64,000 bases of DNA from Lingula anatina (taxonomy: Eukaryota; Brachiopoda; Lingulata; Lingulida; Lingulidae), in assembly GCF_001039355.2 (NCBI RefSeq), contig NW_019775736.1, positions 149,315-213,314 on the forward strand, given 5' to 3'. The translations under genes and the position numbers were made by a program. The notes below the pieces were generated by a model. It was not told the origin of the DNA. It saw only the letters and a program-made list of their open reading frames with translations, and searched no databases. How positions within the stretch are numbered: position 1 is the stretch's first letter; each line of letters begins with the position of its first letter. Shown here piece by piece: positions 54,801 through 64,000 of the stretch.

Positions 54801-56907
54801 GTAAAAAAGATACTAAAATATTGACTACTATCTTGATATTGCAAAAGTCTAGTTTTAATTTTTTACATTTCAGGAGTGACAGTTCCTTCAACTTCTTTGT
54901 CTTCTTTTTTGTGTTTTTTATTCAATTTGTTGCCCACATAATTGAATGCCTTGGAATCGACAGTGCTGGATCTGTGTAAGTACTTTTGACTGTCATTTTT
55001 ATCAGATATGAAAACTTTGAACATGATTATATGGATGCAAAGATACAACACATGCTCTCTGATGCAATAATTGTACATACATATTAGAATTTTAAAATAG
55101 TTTTACAATTTTAATAGGGATAAAAGTGGTTTCTGATACTTATCATTTTTGCATAACATTGAAATAGCGTGATTTATACAAATAAGTTCTTTATCAATTT
55201 ATTTGTTTATTTATTTATTTTTTGATAGACTAGTAATGATTCATGTTTAAATATACTACTGATAATTTTTTTTCTTGGCAATGACATCTCCATGTAACAG
55301 TGGAATTATCTCTGCCTTGAGCATTGTTTCATTGGATCCAGCCACAGGAGCAATAATGTTTGTTGTTGGCATACTATTTGCATTGATGGGCCTATTTGAT
55401 ATTATCTTACTTATTAAGGTAATGTTAGTAGTACAGTTGGCTTGCCAGGGTATGCATCTGCATGATGGTGATTTTCAGTGTTGGAAGACATTCAGGGATA
55501 CAAGTGCTATGTTGTTTAGCTTTTCATTGACTAAAATGAGGTGGATGGTGCATAGTTATTTCCTGAAATTAGTTTAAAGTCCTTGGAACTAATAACATTG
55601 TTATTTAACCCTTGATGAATATATTTATTTGTCTTAAATGTTATTTGAGGCAGAAAGTGGCACGCTACAGCATGTCAGTCTCTTCAGTTTGTCTTTCAAC
55701 ACTAAATATCATATGTAAGATATAAAAGCTTAAACTATGGAAATAAAACAATGTAGATATAATGTAATGAATTGAAATCATTGATAAAGGGTCCATTAAA
55801 AGATAGACTTAAAATCTGTAAAAGAGGGCACCAGTTCTTGTTGGTGTACACAAAATCCACCTGTTTATGTAGAGCAAGCTCACTTCTGCCAAAAAAAAAT
55901 TAGATAAATAAAAAGTGAACTGAGGTGAGTGTTTAATAACAGGTACTTTAACCCTCTTACTCAACTGATGTGAACTGCTTTTGCTCCTAATGGACCCACA
56001 TATCAGTTATTTTCATTTACTACTTTACATCTATTTGGATTTTTTTCATAGTTACAGCTTCTTATGTCTTATATTATGCCTACTACTGTACCATTTGGCC
56101 CTTAGGATAATTTAATATTTTGTATTGCCTTTTATATCCCATTAGTGGGTGGATAAACATGCACATATATGTATTATTATTTAATGCTTGTATTGCTTCT
56201 TTATATCCCATTAGTGGGTGGATCTCGGGGTTGGATCGTGTTGGCCCAGACCCAGCTGCAGGTGCAATCTGTTTGGTGATTGGGTTTTTCTTCACTATAT
56301 TGGCTGTATTGGATATGATATTACTAATAAAGGTAAATGTACATATCAATAAATACATTGAAATGGAAATATTTAGTCTTGTTTTCTTGGATAAAGGGGG
56401 TTATGTGTTATTGTCATGAATATTAAATTCACAGTACCTCAGTTTTCACTTTTGTATTTCTGAAGTGGACAAGATTGATATTGAGTGCTTTAAACAAATT
56501 AAATGTAGTTTTCACTTTTATATTTTTGAAGTGGACAAAATTGATATTGAGTGCTTTAAACAAATTTAATGTTTTTAGATGTATTGCAGTAACTTAATAT
56601 GTAACAATACACAACCTTTTCATATATCTATAAGCTTTGAAAAAGAGGATCAACCCAGCAGGCATGGAGTGGTCATTCAGATTGATTCAGATGCATGGTT
56701 ACCATTGTTTACTGCAATGAACTGTGTACTTTTTGTCCTTTTTAGGTCCATCGTATCTACCGTTCCACGGGGGCTAGTCTTGCCAAGGCTCGGCAGGAGT
56801 TTGCCACTGGGGTAATGAAGAATGAGACAGTCCAAGGTGTGGCTGCTAACGCTGGGGCTGCTGCTGCCAGAGGAGCATTTGCAGCAGGAACAGAAAACAG
56901 ATACTAA
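48816..56907 (+). CDS. SCAMP: Secretory carrier-associated membrane protein (SCAMP), 9 coding exons per transcript
   Basis: Exons: 48816-48875 (ATG), 52137-52220, 53005-53154, 53424-53490, 53676-53804, 54257-54440, 54874-54975, then either 55301-55418 (8A) or 56215-56332 (8B), and 56746-56907 (stop TAA). With one exon 8 the product is 351 aa and all phases agree. The cytosolic N-terminus has three NPF motifs (residues 8, 17 and 39) that bind EH domains, a Pro/Gln-rich part, and a coiled coil (about 93-118). Then come the family signature [10 protein letters not shown], four hydrophobic segments, and the inter-membrane peptide [11 protein letters not shown]. The tail [20 protein letters not shown] is typical. 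SCAMPs cycle in post-Golgi and endosomal vesicles. It is the only SCAMP gene visible, so its vertebrate paralogue number is left open. Confidence 0.93.
49827..49968 (+). other. Possible cryptic or alternative exon in SCAMP intron 1
   Basis: A good acceptor (cctatttttttcttag) precedes about 140 GC-richer, codon-like bases. Read in one frame they give [18 protein letters not shown]..., ending in a TAA at 49966. Spliced to SCAMP exon 1 in phase 0, however, they would give IPFRTDDP and a stop. No family was recognised; it could be a fragment of another gene or repeat. Confidence 0.2.
50006..50566. mobile_element. MITE of about 560 bp with TIRs flanked by TA (SCAMP intron 1)
   Basis: 'tagagagtttccg' at 50006 is matched by 'ggaaactctcta' ending at 50566. 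Complementarity continues inward for about 40-60 bases ('gatac.gc/acggctaga' type). The outermost TA on both sides would be the target duplication of a Tc1/mariner-like family. The interior is CpG-rich and non-coding. Confidence 0.7.
51822..51841 (+). repeat. (AT)n microsatellite
   Basis: Dinucleotide run in SCAMP intron 1. Confidence 0.8.
54565..54786. mobile_element. Foldback MITE, family A, copy 2 (SCAMP intron 6)
   Basis: About 220 bp. It starts near 'aaggctctattcccatagat' and ends near 'ctatggaaatggggtgtaa'. It shares nearly all of its interior with copy 3 at 59.3 kb ('gtccgtcccgcctactacaa', 'cccggctgacagctatt'). Confidence 0.8.
55301..55418 (+). CDS. SCAMP alternative exon 8A
   Basis: 118-nt exon with acceptor CATGTAACAG and donor GTAATG. 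It enters in phase 2 and leaves in phase 0, like 8B. It encodes [20 protein letters not shown] followed by a hydrophobic run ending FDIILLIK. It replaces the luminal loop and fourth membrane segment, and it lacks the GWI that other SCAMPs have at the start. Confidence 0.75.
56132..56223 (+). repeat. Duplicated acceptor of SCAMP exon 8B
   Basis: An identical 23-base stretch (starting 'ttatatcccattag') occurs at 56132-56154 and 56201-56223, 69 bases apart. The second copy spans the real acceptor and exon start. The first is an intact acceptor in the same reading frame with no stop between. Confidence 0.85.
56215..56332 (+). CDS. SCAMP alternative exon 8B (ancestral-like)
   Basis: 118-nt exon, the same length and phases as 8A, encoding [20 protein letters not shown] and a hydrophobic run ending [11 protein letters not shown] at the start matches vertebrate SCAMPs, so this is probably the older form. 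About 20 of 39 residues agree with 8A. A second in-frame acceptor lies 69 nt upstream. Confidence 0.85.
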
Positions 56908-59300
56908 AATAGACTGGACTTGAGTGTAAAAAAAAAAAAAAAACACCAGCTCAAGAAGAAAGAACCACTATGATCGTAGGATTTTGAGGAGAACAAAAAA
57001 TAATAAATTAAAGGAAAAAAAGTGGCAAAACAAAGAGTCTTAGTTGTTAGAACGTTGTTAAAAAGGCCCTGGTGACCTGGATGTGCTTCAGGCAGGGCAC
57101 AGTGTATATCATTGTACATAGCTAAACTTGTAGGGGCTGATGTGTTGTATGTTAGGGAAAACGAGGGCCATAGTGGATATGTTGTTGGATGCTGCTATTG
57201 TACACGTGTCTGCTTTGAAAGGGGGGGGGGGGTGATTAGAACTACAGATTTATTAACATAAAAGACAATAAGAACCCTCTGTATTTTATCTTGCAATGTC
57301 TATTGAGGACTTGTTATGCAAAACAAGTACCTAAAATCACAATCAGCTAGTTAATGCATTTTGTAGTTCAATTTGGGTTAATAGGCACGTTTTGAAAAAC
57401 TAGTATGTATAGTATCTGTATCAGTTAATGTCACATGGTTTGTGGGACATCCATGCCATTTTGTGACTACTTGATGTTAATAGGGTACACAGTATTGTTC
57501 AAAGTTTTCTGCTTCATTTTTTCAAACTGAAGAAAGGTTGATATGGTTTAAAAGGAATTTGAATACTTTCAAGTTGAATTTATTTTGAACTGTTGAATTC
57601 ATTTATATCATATATTGGTAGTTTCCAGAGATAAGAAAAATGAGCTTAGTTAATACTTTGTTAAGGGAGTTCTAAGCATGTGTTTGTTATTTCAGATATT
57701 TCAGAGAGAGTGTAGGATCTGAGTTGGCTAATATAATATATATCAATATGTGCAGAAACAGCTATTCACCATATAGGTACTTTGAATGAAGGTCATAGTT
57801 TCAAAAACCAGTAAGCAAGAATTTTGATAATGTGACCCAGGTTAGATTTTTTCTAAGAGGTGAAGGTACATAGACATTTTTCCTCTGATGCCATTGGTAT
57901 GCTCATCATTTAATAACATCAATTGTGAATGTTTTGAATTTACCTTGTATTAAATAACTGGGGACATATATATAAAATGCCAATGTTCTTGTTCAATCTG
58001 CTGTAGCCAGTACATGGCTCTTGGTAGAATATGTATGAAGATTTGTCACCAGTTTTATTTGTTAATATTGTTTTCAAATGATAATGTGTTTTTTTTTTTT
58101 TTTTTTTTTTGGTATTCCAGTGCTTTGAGCAGCATATTTGCTAGAATCTGAGAAGATTGACTCTGATACTTGATGAAACTATATAACAGCATATCGCCAC
58201 TCTGTAAATATTTGAACCAACAGTAGAACATAAACATCAGTTCATTGGCCCTTGGTTTGATCTTTTATTAACACCGATGCTTCTTTTATCATTCCAGAAA
58301 AGTAATAACCTGTTCGCATTCAGCATCAAAATTATGAATTTGATGCTTTTTTTGCTTTGAAAGTGTTAGTTCTGGAATCTCTTCCAAAAGTAATTGTAAA
58401 TGAGGTTTGTCAGCCTAGGCATCCTCAGGGTTTCTTCCATTGACACTGTCAGTAGATTGAGGCATGTCAAAATTTGGATGGGTGTTACAGACTAAATTTG
58501 AAGCCTTTCTGAAATAACTTAATAGCACAAAAGAGTGGCATACTACTATAATAGCTAGAATAATATTAATTTGTATATGGCTTCACGTCACACTAGATGA
58601 TTTCCCTTTCCTATGCAGTTCTAGTTTCAGTGTTGGATATAACACTCCTAATAGAAAAAAATATAAACAAAATATAGTATTCTATAAATGAATGCCATTA
58701 AGATTACAAGTGCAAATATTAAGGTTCCATGTGAGTAAATGTTATTAGGCTATTAACTTTGTTGTATATTCTGCACATTATCTTTATTGTTATTATTTAT
58801 GTTATTTCCATTTTGATGTAAAAAAAGTTTGGATTTCAGACATAATGAGAAACCAATGAAAGAATAAATGTGCATATGGAAATATGCTGGATTGCAACTT
58901 TTTCACACCCAAAATGTATATTTCACTTACTGTCAGATTATTACACCATATGGCATTCTCCGTCCAGTCTATATCACCAGAGGGTGTTTACGTAATTTAT
59001 AGCATTAATTTTTTTTTTCGCATTCATTATTGTGTATATTTTGTTCAAGTGTGGAATTAAACAGTCTTGTCTTATCATCTCCACAAAATGTCTGAGCAGA
59101 GCAAATAACTTGGCTTGGTGAAATAGAAAGACGAAATTTAACCATAAGATGATGTTGGAGATGATTTGCTTGGGGAACAATAAGACGACATAAGACAATG
59201 TAATTCCACCAACCTGACCCTTTCAGTAATTACTCGGTGGCTTGTCAGTATAAACTAGGAGGCCTGAAAAGTTTATTCTACTCGTTGCTGCGCGCATTCC
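56908..59300 (+). other. SCAMP 3' UTR and flank
   Basis: AT-rich non-coding sequence with homopolymer runs (poly-G near 57220, poly-T near 58089-58110) and the distal AATAAA at 58863-58868. No further coding exon was seen. Confidence 0.45.
57002..57007 (+). terminator. Proximal candidate poly(A) signal of SCAMP
   Basis: AATAAA about 95 bases after the stop. A distal alternative is AATAAA at 58863-58868, about 1.95 kb after the stop, so 3' UTR length may vary. Confidence 0.35.
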
Positions 59301-59314
59301 TTTGCTAACGTATA

Positions 59315-59533
59315 AGGCTGTATTCCCAGAGTTTTTAGATCGATCTATCCCCGCGGGGAGTCTCACTAGATTACTGTCAGATAATCCGGCTTAAATGTCC
59401 GTCCCGCCTACTACAAGCCGTAAGGAGGTAATTAACTTTCGTGTCCGCCCGGCTGACAGCTATTAAGCGTGAACCCCCAGGGAGTTAGGTCGATCTAAAG
59501 TAGATCGATCTAATCTCTGGAAATGGGGTCTAA
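59315..59533. mobile_element. Foldback MITE, family A, copy 3
   Basis: About 218 bp, almost identical to copy 2 inside. Ends are 'aaggctgtattcccagag' and 'ctctggaaatggggtctaa'. The left arm has 'gatcgatctatccccgcggg' and the right arm 'cccccagggagttaggtcga'. Confidence 0.8.
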
Positions 59534-59535
59534 GA

Positions 59536-59788
59536 CTGGGTTCCCATCCCTAGATCGATCTAACAGGATCGGTCCATCTACACGAGGTTTCTCGCTAAAT
59601 TGCTTTCAGCTTAAGAGGCTTAGATGTCTGGCACGCCTGCTAAAGCTGCTAAACAATAGTAAATTAACCCCTATCAGCTTCAGTAGGCGTGACAGACACC
59701 TAAGCCGCGTAAGTTAATTGCAATTAAGCGAAAATCCCCGTGGGATAGTTTGACCCAAAGTTAGTACGACAGGGTATGGGAATGGTCT
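59536..59788. mobile_element. Diverged family A-like element, abutting copy 3
   Basis: About 250 bp with ends 'gactgggttcccatccctag' and 'gggtatgggaatggtct'. It has the same 'gatcgatctaac' subterminal motif and a similar layout ('aattaac', 'gcgaaaatccccgtgggata') but much lower interior identity. Confidence 0.6.
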
Positions 59789-60351
59789 GCAACATCATGC
59801 TTGGCATATTAAATCGTGACACTGAATCAGAAAAAAAACGCCTTGGTTGCCGCCAAGTTTTTAGCACCACCCGGTCTTTTTAATGTGTAGCAGTTTTTAC
59901 ATTTAATTAACCTCCGTGAAGGTAAAAAGGAATTAATGTTTATACATATATTTCACGATAAACTGGAACTGTTAAGGATATTCCTTATTTGCTGCCTTAC
60001 ATTATTTTGGGTAATTGATAAATCTTCAGCGTTCAGTGACTAAATTAACATTTACACCCATGTCATTAGGCCTACGGGAGACGTCATAAAAACTGAAAAA
60101 TCGGTTTCTCAAATTTCTGAGCACCCACGATCACCGTTTCAAAGCCGATTGAATGACACCATTTAGTACTCCAAAGCCCTGGCAGCGATTTTTCTTAGAG
60201 GTCTATGTTCAGATTTTATCTTTGATAAAGCAAATGAATACCTTTTTAAATGAAAGTCTGTAATTAGGGGCTCATAATCCAACAACAAAACATTTATAAT
60301 TGAGTTCTAGGTTCCAAGTTTTGTCTCGCTGATATGAACGAGAATACCTAC

Positions 60352-60584
60352 CAGGGGCGGATCCAGGATTATTTGAAGGGGGGTACGCGGATGCAAAATC
60401 AACCCCCCTCCCCTTTGGCGAGGGGTTCGGGGCCCGCTGAAGAGCCCGCTGAAGGGCCCCGAAAAATTTGATAGAGGGCGAACGGTGCTATTTGGCACGG
60501 TTTAGAACTATATGATTCAGTTAGTCAAAATTCAAATTTCAAGAGGGGACCATTGGTGAGATTTTTTTCAGAAATCCGCCACTG
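60352..60584. mobile_element. hAT-like non-autonomous element
   Basis: The left end CAGGGGCGGATCCAGGA and the right end whose complement reads CAGTGGCGGATTTC form the terminal inverted repeats of a type common in invertebrate genomes. The GC-rich interior contains 'gagcccgctgaagggccccg'. No matching 8-bp target duplication was visible, so the copy is probably old. Confidence 0.6.
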
Positions 60585-61199
60585 ATTGCAGGCTTTCGTA
60601 CTTAAAAAAAAAAAAAAAAAAAAAAACAGTAGGCAAAGACTATTTTCCAATATATCATTTTCAGGAAGAAGGTGTTAAAATGTAATCGCTGTTGTCTCCT
60701 TACAAGACTGTTCCATACAAAACTGAAACTCCATATACTAATTGAAAATATTCCTTTCAACGAACCTCTGTCTTTTAAAGCCTACATAATATTTAGAAAG
60801 AATGGTATCAAAAAAAAAAAAAATCATGTGTGATCAACACAACTTCGCTCGGGATGACAGCGATGTTAATGTTAGCGACCAGTTATACAGAAAGGACCCG
60901 TTTGTCCTGCCCATATTAAACTATTTCTACTGATTGGCTTCATTATATAAAATATTGTGGATCTTGGGTTTTAATATATAGACAGAGTCATAAAAACGCT
61001 TTATTCGATTATGATTGTTAAAAGTAGTTATTTAAGTAGTATGTTTTAACAAGTGGACTTCTGTTGTATCAAAAACGTACTGTTAATATTTTGACAGTGA
61101 ACATTTGTGAGCAGTTTTAGCCAAAACCTCTCACCCTAAATGGGCCAAATCTGTTGTAATTTGCATAACAATAAGTTGCCCGTCGTGGTGCGAGCTGAA

Positions 61200-62370
61200 T
61201 ACTCACTCTGCAGTTGGGCACAGTTGAGTGAAGACGAAACATTGTGTGGTGAACTCACAAGTTTAAGCTTTTATAAGACGTAGAAGCAAGTATTTGGTAA
61301 GTAGCACTACTTCTTCAATAACCTCCCTCAATAAAACACGAGTGCAACCGAATGAAAGAAAATTTATTGTAGATATTAGTACTAGTAACGCGATTTGTTG
61401 TAACATTATGCCCATCAGAATATGTTGGTTACAGTGCTTTGGGACAACAAACGTACAGGAGAAATGGTGCTATCAGCTGACCATTGATGAAACAATAAGT
61501 TTGCTTGAAATCTTTCAAACTAGCTATATTTTGTTCTGCACGTGTGAAATTTTTGTATGACCCCTGGCTATTAAAAGCGCATTTGTGACTTAATTTAAAA
61601 TGTTTTCGTATAAATATAAACATGACTGCACAAAAAGACTGATTCATTTAGATAATATTACTTGTCATAGCTCTGAGTTTTGGATACAAGAAGTCTGCCC
61701 TATCAAGGTGTACATCAATTTTAAAGTCAAATTTAATTAACATTTCAAACGTCGCCTTTGAAAACAATTACGATGGTTTTCAGCGATTTCTTTTGGGTTA
61801 TATAATTTATATACTGTAAAGGATTGATCATTTCACCCGGAAAAAATTAGCAATTTTTAAGATACATCATTTTATTATTATCATTATTATTACTACAAGA
61901 ATAAGGGTCGACATAGCTATTAAAGTTATCTTACTTGTTTCAGATTACACTTGGGCAATCCATTTATGCTTAAAGATTGACATGCCTGTCAAAGATCTTT
62001 TTGTAAGGTAAGTGTTTTTCATATAATACAACACACGTTCACGCACATGTCAATTGCTCATAAAGCGATGGTTTACAGATGAAGGTTTTAAGCAGGTTGA
62101 CTACCGTCTCCAGTGTGCCGTATTCTGTCCCTCCATTACACGACCAACTACATGTATATTAAAACTTGATTGTACTTTCATCCAAGTTATGTGTAATTTA
62201 TTTCATATATTCTTAAAAGAAAATGTTCAAATAAGATGTGTTGCGCTTCTCTAGAATAAGTCAAAATGATCTCAGTCTGTCAGTTGAATCAAAATTTCTA
62301 TGCGTTATTTTATTTCAGAAGCCCACGGAGAATTTGTGCAACATGGGATTGCAAACAACAAAGTCTTTGA
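61200..62370 (+). other. Possible start of an unassigned spliced transcript
   Basis: Three exon-like pieces: one ending at 61296 before GTAAGT; 61944-62007 with acceptor TTTCAG, donor GTAAGT and an ATG at 61982 (MPVKDLFVR); and a piece from 62319 after TATTTCAG. Joined, the frame stops at 62370 after only about 25 residues. No family was recognised. It may be a long non-coding RNA, a short peptide, or a gene whose true next exon is elsewhere. Confidence 0.25.
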
Positions 62371-62765
62371 CATATATCATACTCAATTTCATGTATCTCT
62401 TATATCAAATCCGAATAAATATTTCTGTTATTCCTCGTTATGTTTTCATATAGATTAAAAAAAAAACAGTACAGCAATATTAAAATGGGAAAGGGGAAAG
62501 ATCACATAGATGTGATTACTTTTGCAAGTTCAATCTGGAAGAATTGTGTAATTTTCTTTTAGGAATGACGGTTTTCTGTGATACCTGGCGATATTTAAAA
62601 TTGAAATGGTTTAATTAAAATTTTGTAATTATGTGCAGTATTTTGTAAATATAAAATTGGACATTAAAGGTTTAACCGGCTGAAAGAATACCTTAATTCC
62701 AATATAAAGTATAAATTTACAATCTTGCAACCTATTCATAAGATTTAAATTTGTTTGTAGCAACA

Positions 62766-63098
62766 CGCATGTCACCCTTCAAATGAAATGGGGTCATCCC
62801 ACCTGTCACAACTCAAATTGAATGGATTCTTCCCACCTGTCACCCCTTAAATGGAATGGAATAGCCCCACCTGTCACCCCTCAAATGGAATGGACTCACC
62901 CCACCTGTCACCCCTCAAATGGAATGGATTCGTCCCACCTGCCACCCCTCAAATGGAATGAAATCGCCCCACCTGCCACCCCTCAAATGAAATGGAATTG
63001 TCCCACCTGCCACCCCTCAAATGGAATGAACTCGCCCCATCTGACACGTCTCAAATGCAATGGACTTGTCCCACCCCTCAAATTTGATAAACTCGCCC
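62766..63098 (+). repeat. 34-bp minisatellite, about nine units
   Basis: Imperfect tandem units of 34 bases around 'cccacctgtcacccctcaaa' followed by 'tggaatgga.tcg'. Because 34 is not a multiple of three, an open frame across it reads the unit in all three frames, giving a false 34-aa periodic 'protein'. Confidence 0.9.
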
Positions 63099-63141
63099 AA
63101 AGACGAGACTGTTTTTTTTTCTCTCACTCATATCAATGCAG

Positions 63142-63329
63142 TCATACATTTCATCTACAAGCAAAGACCAAATTTTCGATGTATTATTTATTACATGGCA
63201 TCTTTAATGACAGAAAACCATGAAGAAACAATTAAATATTTACTGAAGGACTCATATGCTCAAATAATAAAAGATAATGAGAAAATAGAACAGCCTTTGA
63301 ACGGACTGGATTCACTAGACAAAGAATAG
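63142..63329 (+). other. Possible terminal exon of unknown gene
   Basis: A strong polypyrimidine tract and acceptor (ctctcactcatatcaatgcag) precede an open frame. It ends with a charged helical stretch, MTENHEETIKYLLKDSYAQI and then KDNEKIEQ..., with a TAG at 63327. An upstream phase-1 exon would be required. No family was recognised. Confidence 0.25.
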
Positions 63330-64000
63330 GCCAACAGGCGATATTAACCGTTTGAATTTGACCGGAAATGAAAAATCTGAAAATTGGCACCTCCAGAATT
63401 TACTCATATAAAGAATTCGTGCCATTATAATGAAACTGCTTTTTGTTAATTTGAATTTTTTTCATTAACAAAATTTAAAAGCCCTTTTAGATTTAATCTG
63501 GAGAACAAAAAATGCATTCCAAATAGAGCATAGTATAGGCTCTAAAAATCCAGTACATATCAATTTTACTTTAAATGTGTATTTTAGATTGAATCAAAAA
63601 CTACCCCCAAAAAGCGCATTTATTTTCATAAATTGCTTGTAATTCACAGGTGTAAATATTAACAGTAAAAATTGACTAGTACAATGCAAATTATAATAAT
63701 ATGATTAGGTAGTTGATTGGCTAAACAAACAATCTTACCCAAACTTCAACATCGTGAAAATTACGTTTTTACTTTCACCTTTGAAATTTTTGATTTGCGA
63801 ACCCTCACATTATGTCATTTTAAACATTGTGATAACTGCACTATTGCATAATGAGAAATTTAAAAAGAAGCTGGATTGGTTCCAAATAAAATGATGTACA
63901 TAGCATGCCCTAAGGTATAATTTAAAAGATATGATCAGTCCCTAGGATATATATATATATATATATATAACAAAAAGGATCGATTTCTAAGTATAATTTC
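63330..64000. other. Right-edge non-coding sequence
   Basis: AT-rich. No gene, RNA or element was recognised apart from the (AT)n run. Confidence 0.5.
63949..63970 (+). repeat. (AT)n microsatellite
   Basis: Dinucleotide run at the right edge of the window. Confidence 0.85.

Noticed and set aside
62766-63098. CRISPR-like regular repeat
   Set aside because: Units are contiguous with no unique spacers, in a eukaryotic genome, so this is a minisatellite.
62822-63223. 133-codon protein with periodic PPxTPQMEW-like text
   Set aside because: It is produced by a 34-bp tandem repeat read through all three frames.

Overview
The window is eukaryotic nuclear DNA from an invertebrate animal. It is AT-rich, its genes have many GT-AG introns, and it carries small non-autonomous transposons, microsatellites and assembly gaps. 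The proteins are clear bilaterian orthologues. Gene content and style fit a mollusc or other spiralian, but this is an inference and no species can be named. There is nothing prokaryotic or viral: no CRISPR array, operon or rRNA, and no tRNA was recognised.

Layout, left to right: (1) 602-3814 (+), the last eight exons of NBAS, an ER-Golgi tethering subunit. (2) 9022-9783 (+), an intronless GAS1-like GPI-anchored receptor in a large gene-poor stretch (about 3.8-17 kb). (3) 18233-23750 (-), the autophagy-type kinase ULK3, with the kinase C-lobe and first MIT domain missing where the assembly has a single N. (4) 24348-27124 (+), a ZNF474-like protein with eight C2HC fingers. (5) 28831-31285 (-), tubulin cofactor A (TBCA), complete in four exons. 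(6) 31534-32217 (+), a single-exon NAT8-family membrane acetyltransferase. (7) A 456-bp N gap at 33736-34191 flanked by an inverted repeat. (8) 35315-48413 (-), the AP-3 beta subunit, complete in 23 exons (1096 aa). (9) 48816-56907 (+), a secretory carrier membrane protein (SCAMP), complete, with two alternative copies of exon 8. (10) 57-64 kb, a repeat-rich tail with a possible unassigned spliced transcript and a 34-bp minisatellite.

The genes are not a pathway, although three (NBAS, AP-3 beta, SCAMP) act in membrane trafficking. Three divergent pairs share short promoters: ULK3/ZNF474, TBCA/NAT8-like and AP3B/SCAMP. ETS-type motifs occur in all three; NRF1-type motifs occur in two, and a CRE in one. 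ZNF474 and TBCA converge with poly(A) signals about 10-40 bp apart.

The most interesting observations are: the equal-length, phase-matched duplicate exons of SCAMP encoding its last membrane segment, plus an in-frame alternative acceptor 69 nt upstream of one of them; the deletion or collapse inside ULK3; a 258-bp near-perfect palindrome in AP3B intron 1; and a family of about 215-bp foldback MITEs in four copies. All exon boundaries were placed by eye from splice sites, reading phase and family similarity.
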